DNA from: Mesorhizobium loti | GTDB taxonomy: Bacteria; Pseudomonadota; Alphaproteobacteria; Rhizobiales; Rhizobiaceae | NCBI GenBank assembly: GCA_014189435.1 | Contig: CP050293.1 | Coordinates: 5,833,001-5,897,000, forward strand | Direction: 5' to 3' | DNA: 64,000 bases | In this document: positions 33,482 to 40,520 of the stretch, in pieces | Layout: each line of letters starts with the position of its first letter | How positions within the stretch are numbered: the stretch's first letter is position 1 | Notes under the pieces: model-generated | Seen by the model: only the letters and a program-made list of their open reading frames with translations | What the model was told of the DNA's origin: nothing | Databases searched by the model: none | Translations under genes and position numbers: made by a program

Positions 33482-34984
33482 TCAGGCCGCTTCGCTTTCA
33501 AGCATGGCGGCGCGCAAGATGCTTGCTTCCGAGATACGGTCACCCTCCAGCGTGGCTGCGATATCGCCATTGCGCATCACCAGCACACGGTCGGCAACAT
33601 GGACGAGTTCCGGCATGTCACTCGAATGGAACAGGATCGCATAGCCCTTGGCCGCGAGATCGCGCATCAGCTGGAAGATCTCGCCCTTGGTGCCGACATC
33701 GACGCCGCGTGTCGGGTCGTAGAGCAGCAACACACGCGCTTGCGTGAGCAGCATCTTGCCGAAGATCACCTTCTGCTGGTTACCGCCCGACAGCGTGCCG
33801 GCAAGCTGCTCCGGCGTGCCGGCCTTGATGCGCAGGAAGTCGACCATCTCCTTGACAAGCGCCGCTTCCTTTTGCCGGCTCAGCAAGCCGTTTTCGGTAA
33901 AGCGCTTGATGACCGACAGGGTCAGGTTCTCGCGCACGCTCTTGGTCAGAAGCAGGCCCTGCCCGCGCCGGTCCTCGGGCACCAGCGCGATGCCGTCCTT
34001 GCCGGTCAGCGCCTGGCGTGGATTGCCGATCGAAGCCGGCTTGCCCCACAGTTCGACGGTGCCGCTCGCCTTGCTGGCGCCGAACAGCGACTGGAACAGT
34101 TCGCGCTGGCCGTGGCCTTGCAGGCCGCCGACGCCGAGCACCTCGCCTTCGCGCAGCGCAAAATCGACGCCGGAGAGCCGGCTGCCGCTGGAAAAACCCT
34201 TGACGCTGAGCGCGATGCGATCGGTCGCGGTGGCAATCCGTTCGGGATAGAGCCGGTCGAGATGCCTGCCGATCATCTGGGTGACGATCTCGTTGTCGGA
34301 CACCGCATTGGCTTCATGTACGGCAATGGTGCTGCCATTGCGGAAGATGGTCAGCCGGTCGGCGATGGCGCGCACCTCGGCCATGCGGTGCGAGATGAAG
34401 ATGACCAGCCTGCCCTCGGCGGCCAGTTGCCGGGTGAGTTTCAGCAGCCACTCCGCCTCCCTCGCGGGCAGCGCCGAGGTCGCCTCATCGAGGATCAGGA
34501 TGCGCGGATCCTTGGCCAGGCCCTTGGCGATCTCGACGATCTGCCGTTCGGCCAGTGTCAGCCGGCGCAATTCCTGCTCGGGGCGCAGCGCCGGGAACTT
34601 GTACTTGTCGAGCAGCGCCAGCGTCTTGCGGCGCATCTCCGCGCGATTGACGGTGCGCAGAAACGTCCTTGGCTCATGGCGGAACCAGATGTTCTGCTCG
34701 ACGCTGAGGTCGGGGATCAGCGACAGTTCCTGGAAGACAGCCGCGATGCCGCGCGCCTGGGCAGCATCCGGATTGGCGGGACGATAATCCTGGCCGTCGA
34801 CCAGGATCGAGCCGCCATCATGCCGCACCGCGCCGGACAGTATCTGGATGAAGGTGCTCTTTCCGGCGCCATTCTCGCCGAGCAGCGCGTGTACCTCGCC
34901 GGCGCGGGCACTGAATGTCGCCTCGCTCAGGGCGACGATGCCGCCATAGCGTTTGGACAGGCCTTTGACGGTGACGAGGTCCAT
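33482..34984 (-). CDS. Sugar ABC transporter ATP-binding protein (RbsA type, two ABC domains)
   Basis: A 500-residue protein with two ABC domains. The first has GENGAGKST and LTLAERQIVEIAKGL, with ILDEATSALPAREAE. The second starts with GVGGLQGHGQRE and has TLSGGNQQKVIFGKML and LYDPTRGVDVGTK. The second domain has the usual degenerate Walker A of this family. The ATG at 34984 begins the conserved start MDLVTVKGLSKRYGG; the longer ORF reaches into the repeat. Confidence 0.92.
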   Translation of the reverse strand: MDLVTVKGLSKRYGGIVALSEATFSARAGEVHALLGENGAGKSTFIQILSGAVRHDGGSILVDGQDYRPANPDAAQARGIAAVFQELSLIPDLSVEQNIWFRHEPRTFLRTVNRAEMRRKTLALLDKYKFPALRPEQELRRLTLAERQIVEIAKGLAKDPRILILDEATSALPAREAEWLLKLTRQLAAEGRLVIFISHRMAEVRAIADRLTIFRNGSTIAVHEANAVSDNEIVTQMIGRHLDRLYPERIATATDRIALSVKGFSSGSRLSGVDFALREGEVLGVGGLQGHGQRELFQSLFGASKASGTVELWGKPASIGNPRQALTGKDGIALVPEDRRGQGLLLTKSVRENLTLSVIKRFTENGLLSRQKEAALVKEMVDFLRIKAGTPEQLAGTLSGGNQQKVIFGKMLLTQARVLLLYDPTRGVDVGTKGEIFQLMRDLAAKGYAILFHSSDMPELVHVADRVLVMRNGDIAATLEGDRISEASILRAAMLESEAA

Positions 34985-35047
34985 GGGCTGCTTTCGGTCT
35001 TTTACATCAAAGGGCAATCGCGTCAGACCAATTGCCGACATTGGCGC

Positions 35048-35221
35048 TGCCCCTCATCCGCCTGCCGGCACCTTCTCCCCGTATAGTGACGGGGAGAAGG
35101 GAGACGGTCGCAACCTCATCGCTTTTCCTGCAACGCTGGTAATTGGCGAAACCATCCATGAAGGCGTCTTTCTCCCCGTCACTATACGAGGAGAAATGCC
35201 CGGCAGGGCAATGAGGGGCAG
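35048..35221. repeat. Palindromic repeat family 4 (CTCCCCGTATAGTGACGGGGAG type)
   Basis: Inverted copies of CTCCCCGTATAGTGACGGGG flank a central unique stretch. The outer ends are CCCCTCATCCGCCTGCCGGC and its counterpart GCCCGGCAGGGCAATGAGGGG. A related single arm lies at 62748. It sits between the binding-protein gene and its ATPase gene. Confidence 0.8.
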
Positions 35222-35279
35222 CGCCAACGCCCGGTGTGTAGCAATTTATCCAAACCCATTGCCCTGGTTTACCACAGAT

Positions 35280-36347
35280 CTACTTTGTACCGGCGGCTTC
35301 CGCAGCGGTGATCTCGACCCAGTCGGGCGTGATCGGCAGCGTCAGGCCGGGCGCCTGGTCGGGGAAGGCATTCTCGCCGACCGCGATCTTGATCATCTTG
35401 GTGCCCGGATAAAGCTTGGACTCGAAGGGATCGGTGGTGACGAAGTCGCCCTTGACCGAGATCGAGCGTTCGGCCGGCTTCTTGCCGGTGTCGAGAATAT
35501 CAACCGCCAGCTTGATCGCTTCCGATGAGAGATAGGCCGGGTTCGAGCCGAGGATGCACTTGGCGCCTTTAGTCTGCGCGCAGGTAAGGGCGGCTACATT
35601 GTAGGAGAAGCCGACGACCGGGACGATCGGCCGGCCGGCATCTTTCAACGCCTGGATGGCGCCCGAACCGTAGCCTTGCGTCATGATGCCGTCGATCTGC
35701 GGATTGGCCGCAAGCAGTGCCGCGACGCCAGATTGCTCCGGTCCAAGCGCGTAATTGCCGTTGTAGTAGCCGACCACCTTGATGTCGGGATATTTGGCCA
35801 ACACCTTCTCATAGCCCTGCTGCAATTGGGCCGAGATCGGCGCGCCGGCAAGGCCGCGGTCGAGGATGATGTTGCCCTTGCCGCCAAGCTGTACGGCCAT
35901 CCACTCGGCCATGACGGAGGGGATGCGGTCCCAGTCGGAGGCGACGGCATAGGCGCAGGGCTCGGTCACCACCTGATCGAAGCTGATGACGACGATGCCG
36001 GCGTCGCAGGCCTTCTTGATGGTCGGATTCAAGGCCGAATCCGAGCCGGCATCGACCAGGATGGCGTCCGGCTTCTGGCGGATGATGTTGTTGAGCGAGT
36101 TGATCTGCGCCTGAACGGTGTTCTCGACATTCTCGATCTTGAGGTCGACGCGGCCCTTCAGCGGTCCCTTGTTGACCGAAACGGTGGCGACGCGCTCCAT
36201 CTGCTGGCGCCAGTCATTGCCGACGAAATTGTTCGAGAGGTAGATGGTGTAGGGCTTCTTGTCCTCGGCACGGCTCGGCGCCGTGCCGATGGCGACTGCA
36301 GACATGGCAAGAGCTGCCATTCCGATGCAAACTGTCTTCAGTTTCAT
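35280..36347 (-). CDS. Sugar ABC transporter substrate-binding protein, paralogue 1
   Basis: A 355-residue ribose-type binding protein. The signal peptide ends about residue 27 (APSRAEDKKPY). Motifs are LSNNFVGNDWRQQM, QINSLNNIIRQKPDAILVDAGS and FDQVVTEPCAYAVASDWDR. It shares long identical stretches with the gene at 36514. It is first in the operon with the ATPase, two permeases and the lactonase. An ACCGGT-centred LacI-type operator lies 74 bases upstream. Confidence 0.9.
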   Translation of the reverse strand: MKLKTVCIGMAALAMSAVAIGTAPSRAEDKKPYTIYLSNNFVGNDWRQQMERVATVSVNKGPLKGRVDLKIENVENTVQAQINSLNNIIRQKPDAILVDAGSDSALNPTIKKACDAGIVVISFDQVVTEPCAYAVASDWDRIPSVMAEWMAVQLGGKGNIILDRGLAGAPISAQLQQGYEKVLAKYPDIKVVGYYNGNYALGPEQSGVAALLAANPQIDGIMTQGYGSGAIQALKDAGRPIVPVVGFSYNVAALTCAQTKGAKCILGSNPAYLSSEAIKLAVDILDTGKKPAERSISVKGDFVTTDPFESKLYPGTKMIKIAVGENAFPDQAPGLTLPITPDWVEITAAEAAGTK

Positions 36348-36420
36348 GGTCTCTCCTCCTTCGTGTTTCCTGCATCAGCCAGCGACGGACTTCGCCATCT
36401 TGGTGGGTGCTGCCTATAAA

Positions 36421-36436
36421 TTGATACCGGTACCAA
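36421..36436. promoter_or_regulatory. LacI-type operator, TTGATACCGGTACCAA
   Basis: A near-perfect palindrome with a central CG, typical of LacI-family sites. Over 18 bases (AAATTGATACCGGTACCA) it is identical to the site at 44341-44358 read on the minus strand. It lies between binding-protein paralogues 1 and 2. Confidence 0.7.
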
Positions 36437-36513
36437 AACGCCTTGTCAATTTAAGCTAAGGCGCGATGGGGAGCTTCGAGGCGACCATTTCGCCGCCGAT
36501 TGGCAGACGTCGC

Positions 36514-37578
36514 TCATTTCGCGCCGGCGGCCTCGGCAGGGGTGATTTCAACCCAGTCCGGGCTGACCGGAAGGAACAGGCCCGGAGCCATGTCCGGAAA
36601 GGCGTTCTTGCCGACCTCGATCTTCTGCATGGCCGCGTCGGGATACAATTCCGACGGGACCGGATCGGTGGTGAGGAAGGCATTGCGCAGCAGGATCTTC
36701 TTCTCGGCCGGCTTCTTGCCGTCGAGGATCTCGACCGCCAGCTTCAGGGCCTCGGCCGACAGGTAGGCAGGGTTGGGCGCCAGAATGCACTGGGCGCCTT
36801 GCGTCTGGGCACAGGTCGTCGTCGTCAGGTTGAAGGGACTGCCGGTTATCGGAACGATCGGACGGCCGGCATCCTGCAGCGCCTTGATCGCTCCGGCGCC
36901 GTAGCCCTGGACGAAGATGGCGTCGACCTGCGGGTGGGCGGCCAGCAGGCTGGCGACGCCGGCCTGTTCCGGTCCCAGCGCATAGTCGCCGTTGAAATAG
37001 CCGACCACTTCAATGCCTGGGTATTTCTTGATGACTTCCTCGAACCCGCCCTGCAGCTGAGCGGAGATGGGAGCGCCGGCAAGCCCGCGGTCGACGAGGA
37101 TCTTGCCCTTGCCGCCGAGTTTCTTGACCAGCCATTCGGCCTCCACGCGCGGCGCCCGGCCCCAGTCGGACTCCATCGTGTAAGCGCAGGGCGCGCTGAC
37201 GATCTGATCGAAGGCGATGATCAGAATGCCGGCATCGCAAGCCTTCTGGATCGTCGGGTTGAGCGCTTCGCCGGAGCCGGCATCGATGATGATGGCGTCG
37301 GGCTTGTTGCGAATGATGTTGTTGAGGGAATTGATCTGCGCCTGGACCGTGGTCTCGACCACTTCGACCTTGAGGTCGACGCGGCCGGCGAGCGGCGGTT
37401 TCTTGACCGCGATGTCGGCGCTGCGCAGCATCTGCTGGCGCCAGTCATTGCCGACGAAATTGTTGGAGAGATAGATGGTGTAGGGCTTCTTGTCCTGTGC
37501 GTTGGCCGGCACGGCATCGATCGACAGCAACGTCGTCGCGATCACCGCAAGGCCGGCGAAAAATGCGCCTGCTTTCAT
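36514..37578 (-). CDS. Sugar ABC transporter substrate-binding protein, paralogue 2
   Basis: A 354-residue paralogue of the protein at 35280, with a signal peptide MKAGAFFAGLAVIATTLL... and the shared block KKPYTIYLSNNFVGNDWRQQ. The start at 37578 follows GGAGG; the longer ORF is non-homologous. There is no second set of permease and ATPase genes nearby, so both binding proteins may use the system at 31482-34984. The upstream AT-rich site at 37796 gives it different regulation from paralogue 1. Confidence 0.9.
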   Translation of the reverse strand: MKAGAFFAGLAVIATTLLSIDAVPANAQDKKPYTIYLSNNFVGNDWRQQMLRSADIAVKKPPLAGRVDLKVEVVETTVQAQINSLNNIIRNKPDAIIIDAGSGEALNPTIQKACDAGILIIAFDQIVSAPCAYTMESDWGRAPRVEAEWLVKKLGGKGKILVDRGLAGAPISAQLQGGFEEVIKKYPGIEVVGYFNGDYALGPEQAGVASLLAAHPQVDAIFVQGYGAGAIKALQDAGRPIVPITGSPFNLTTTTCAQTQGAQCILAPNPAYLSAEALKLAVEILDGKKPAEKKILLRNAFLTTDPVPSELYPDAAMQKIEVGKNAFPDMAPGLFLPVSPDWVEITPAEAAGAK

Positions 37579-37795
37579 GATTTGCTCCTCCCGTGTTTGT
37601 TGCCGGCCGCGCGAACGCCGCCGCCTATCATGTGCCTTCCAGGCACACCCCCTTATGAACAGACTTTGTTTCGTGCATGCCGTTACCCCGGAACCGCTGC
37701 GCACTTTCGGACATGCGCCAGGCGAATGCTCGACATCGAACGGGGTCGCGCATCCACGTTCGATCGTGGTTTTCGGCGCGGCCTTCATCCTAGCT

Positions 37796-37811
37796 ATGAT
37801 GCTATTATAAT
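37796..37811. promoter_or_regulatory. AT-rich operator, site C
   Basis: On the minus strand it reads ATTAT-AATAGC-ATCAT, one base off ATTAT-N6-ATAAT. It lies about 220 bases upstream of binding-protein paralogue 2 and beyond the 3' end of the GntR gene. Nothing else is recognisable in this 332-base gap. Confidence 0.6.
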
Positions 37812-37910
37812 TTTATAAAGCTGTCCATGGGCACGACAGGGAAATCCGCGTGGACAATCCTCCTGATCGGCCTGCCGATCAGGCCGATCGACCGGCCCCC
37901 CCGACCGGGT

Positions 37911-38681
37911 TCAGGCCAGGTCGTTCGGCGCGTCGTAGCTGATGCTGAAGAGATCGGCCGGATGACGGGCAATGGTGAACTCGATGCTCTGCTGGTCGGC
38001 CGACTGATAGAGCATCTCCACACTCAGGACCGCACTGCCGAGAGCGACGCCAAGGTCTTCGGCGATGGCCTCGTCGGCGATCTCGGCGCGGACCGTGACA
38101 TGCGCAACGTCCAGCCGCAGGCCGAGATGCCGTTGCACCGAGCGAAAGATCAGCACGTCGGAAAAATCGTCGCGCTTCAGCTTGGCGCCGACAGCAGGCG
38201 GGAAATAGCTGGTGATCTGCGCCTTCTTCTGCTCGCCCACCGACAGGATGCCGCGCAGGCAGTAGCCCACCTCGTCCTTGGCCATGCCAAAATGGCGCTG
38301 CAGCACGGGGGAAACCTCCTTGCGGTAGGATTTCACCGTCAGCTGCGCGTCCTTGGTGAAGGCCGCCATGTCGGCAAAATTCTTGAATTTCCAGCTCAGA
38401 TTGACAGACGGATTGCGCGCCGTGACCACCGCCGGTTTCGCCGACCGTTTTCGGATCAGCCCGTCGGCCTCGAGATCACGCAAGGCTTGGCGCACGGTGA
38501 TCAGGCTGACACCAAAGTGCTCGGCGATGGTCGCTTCCTTCGGCAGTTCGCCGCCGACGGGGAAGGTGCCGTTGCCGATCGGCTCGCGCAATATGTCGGC
38601 GAGCTGGCGATACAGCGGCCCGTTCGAGCGGCCGAGCGTGCGCCGGGGAAGACTGTCTATGGTGGGAACGGAGTTATCCAT
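37911..38681 (-). CDS. GntR-family regulator (HutC/UTRA type)
   Basis: A 256-residue regulator. The winged helix is at about 22-85 (LYRQLADILREPIGNGTFPVGGELPKEATIAEHFGVSLITVRQAL). The C-terminal UTRA ligand domain spans about 110-250 (LSVGEQKKAQITSYFPPAVG). It is the only GntR/UTRA protein in the supercluster. A partial copy of the AT-rich inverted repeat lies in its own upstream region (38709), so it is the best candidate to bind the ATTAT-N6-ATAAT sites. Confidence 0.88.
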   Translation of the reverse strand: MDNSVPTIDSLPRRTLGRSNGPLYRQLADILREPIGNGTFPVGGELPKEATIAEHFGVSLITVRQALRDLEADGLIRKRSAKPAVVTARNPSVNLSWKFKNFADMAAFTKDAQLTVKSYRKEVSPVLQRHFGMAKDEVGYCLRGILSVGEQKKAQITSYFPPAVGAKLKRDDFSDVLIFRSVQRHLGLRLDVAHVTVRAEIADEAIAEDLGVALGSAVLSVEMLYQSADQQSIEFTIARHPADLFSISYDAPNDLA

Positions 38682-38708
38682 GAGCCTCGTCGCGCCTGTG
38701 TCGAAGCT

Positions 38709-38724
38709 TTTATAATAGCTTCCT
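38709..38724. promoter_or_regulatory. AT-rich operator, site D (weak, upstream of the GntR gene)
   Basis: TTTAT-AATAGC-TTCCT keeps the left arm and centre of the repeat but has a poor right arm. It is 28 bases before the GntR start, where autoregulation would act. Confidence 0.4.
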
Positions 38725-38763
38725 CGCCTCGAGGCTAGACAAGGCTGATGACCATCAACCGTC

Positions 38764-39480
38764 CTAGACGAAGAGCCGGAGCGGGTGTTCGATCGCCGAT
38801 TTCAGGGCGGCGAGCCACGCTGCGGCGATCGCCTCGTCAATGCTTGCCGCATCCGTGATCAGCAGACATTCGGCATGGTCGCCTGCGCTGCTGACGGAGA
38901 CAGCCAGACGCATGGCGCGGCCCGGCAACAGCGGCAACATCAGCGGCCGGATATCGCTCGCCGGCGGCAGGCGGATGGACAGCAGCGCCGGCATATCCGC
39001 GTCGTCGCGATTGTCGGCCAGGGCTGCAAGCCGCGTTGCGTGCAGCGATGTTAGGGACATCTCAGGAACTGTCGCAAACATCACTTGCCGGCCCGGCAGT
39101 TCCAGGGCCACCGAAGTGTCGCCGGCCTTGGCGGCATCCGGGATCTCACCAAACACACGACCCGCCGCGCGCAGCAGCACGTCGTCGAGGTCGAACGCTC
39201 TCCCCGTGCTCTCCAGCGCGGCCAGCAGGTCTTGCAGAGCGGTCAGCGCGACCGACGCCGCAAAGGCGGCAATGCGGGGAGCAGCAACGGAAGGGGCGAC
39301 GATATCAGGCGGATTTACAGGCGCCGCGGCCGGAACGAAGCCCAGCACGTCGGCGGCCAGGATGCGGCCATCCGGTCCGCTGCCGCGAAGGGTTTCAAGC
39401 GGAAGAGCGCGCTCGCGCGCCAGGCGGCGTGCATAGGGCGAAGCAGCCAGCCGCGGTGTCTGCGCCACCGCGATGTTCAT
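38764..39480 (-). CDS. E2-like protein with peripheral subunit-binding domain, no lipoyl domain
   Basis: A 238-residue protein. Residues about 10-45 are a peripheral subunit-binding domain (SPYARRLARERALPLETLRGSGPDGRILAADVLG). The remainder resembles a shortened 2-oxoacid dehydrogenase acyltransferase core. No lipoyl domain precedes it, and the acyltransferase HHxxxDG motif near the C-terminus is not visible (AGDHAECLLITDAASIDEA stands there). It overlaps the next gene upstream by four bases and shares an operon with an E1-lipoyl fusion. It may act as a scaffold rather than a catalyst. Confidence 0.75.
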   Translation of the reverse strand: MNIAVAQTPRLAASPYARRLARERALPLETLRGSGPDGRILAADVLGFVPAAAPVNPPDIVAPSVAAPRIAAFAASVALTALQDLLAALESTGRAFDLDDVLLRAAGRVFGEIPDAAKAGDTSVALELPGRQVMFATVPEMSLTSLHATRLAALADNRDDADMPALLSIRLPPASDIRPLMLPLLPGRAMRLAVSVSSAGDHAECLLITDAASIDEAIAAAWLAALKSAIEHPLRLFV

Positions 39481-40487
39481 TTGAGATACTCTGAATTGAC
39501 GCAGTTGGTGAGCCGGCCTTCGGCGAGATAGGCATGCACCACCTCGATCGATTTCAGCCTGAGATCACGCATCGAGGCCGGGCTGTAGAAGGCCGCGTGC
39601 GGGGTGACGATCAGCCGGTTGGCAATCCACGGCTCGCGGGCACGCCAGGCGGCCAGAAGCGGATGGTCGAGATCGCCAGGTTCGTTCGGCAGTACGTCCA
39701 GTCCAGCTCCGATGACCGTGCCCTTGCGCATGGCGGCTTCCAGTGCGTCGAGATCGACGATCGAGCCGCGCGCCGTGTTGATCAGCACAAGCCCGGGCTT
39801 GGCGGCGGCGAAGGCGGCCGCGCCAAGCAGCTTGCGGGTTTCCTCGCTCAACGGGGCGTGGACGCTGACCACATCCGCCCGTGCCATCAGTTCGGCCAGC
39901 GAATGGACCCGCTCGTAGCCGGTCGACAGGTCGACGCCGGACAGAAGATGCGGATCGTAGAACACCACCTTCATGTCGAAGGCGGCGGCGCGACGCGCCG
40001 TGGCCAGCCCGATGCGGCCAAGCCCGACGATGCCGAAAATGGCGCCCTTGTGCCGGCGCACCAGCGGCGCCTTGGAGAAATGCCAGCCATCGGCGCCGTT
40101 GCCGGAAAGCTCCGCGCCGTAGGCGGAGGTGCCGCGCGTCAGCGCCAGCATCAGGCCAATGGCGTGATCGGCGACTTCCGTTGTGCCGTAGTCCGGCACG
40201 TTGCAGGCCGGAATCTTGCGCGCGCCCCAGCCCGCCGTGTCGATGTTGTCGAAGCCGACGCCGGAACGCACCGCGATCCGCGCCTTCGGAAAGGCAGTCG
40301 GGGCAGCCGCGACATTGTGGGTGGGCGAATAGTTGATGACGGCATCGACCGTCTCGCAGACAGCTGGATCGAGCACGGCTGCCTTGTCGTTGGTCGACCG
40401 GGCGAGGATGAGTTCGATGTCGGGATAGTGCTCGCGCTCGAGTTCGGCTTCGTCGGCGGCTTGCCAGTTGGCGCACAGGATCTTCAT
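39477..40487 (-). CDS. D-2-hydroxyacid dehydrogenase, phosphoglycerate dehydrogenase-like
   Basis: A 336-residue NAD-dependent dehydrogenase. The Rossmann motif is GLGRIG (155-160). Active-site Arg is in NTARGSIVD, Glu in LPNEPGDLDHP and His in VTPHAAFYS. It resembles CtBP/SerA-type enzymes acting on 2-hydroxy or 2-oxo acids. It sits between the E1 fusion and the E2-like gene, so it may supply or drain the 2-oxo acid used by that complex. Confidence 0.85.
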   Translation of the reverse strand: MKILCANWQAADEAELEREHYPDIELILARSTNDKAAVLDPAVCETVDAVINYSPTHNVAAAPTAFPKARIAVRSGVGFDNIDTAGWGARKIPACNVPDYGTTEVADHAIGLMLALTRGTSAYGAELSGNGADGWHFSKAPLVRRHKGAIFGIVGLGRIGLATARRAAAFDMKVVFYDPHLLSGVDLSTGYERVHSLAELMARADVVSVHAPLSEETRKLLGAAAFAAAKPGLVLINTARGSIVDLDALEAAMRKGTVIGAGLDVLPNEPGDLDHPLLAAWRAREPWIANRLIVTPHAAFYSPASMRDLRLKSIEVVHAYLAEGRLTNCVNSEYLK

Positions 40488-40520
40488 GCTTGCCCTTCGG
40501 ATTTCATCGGGAACAAATGA

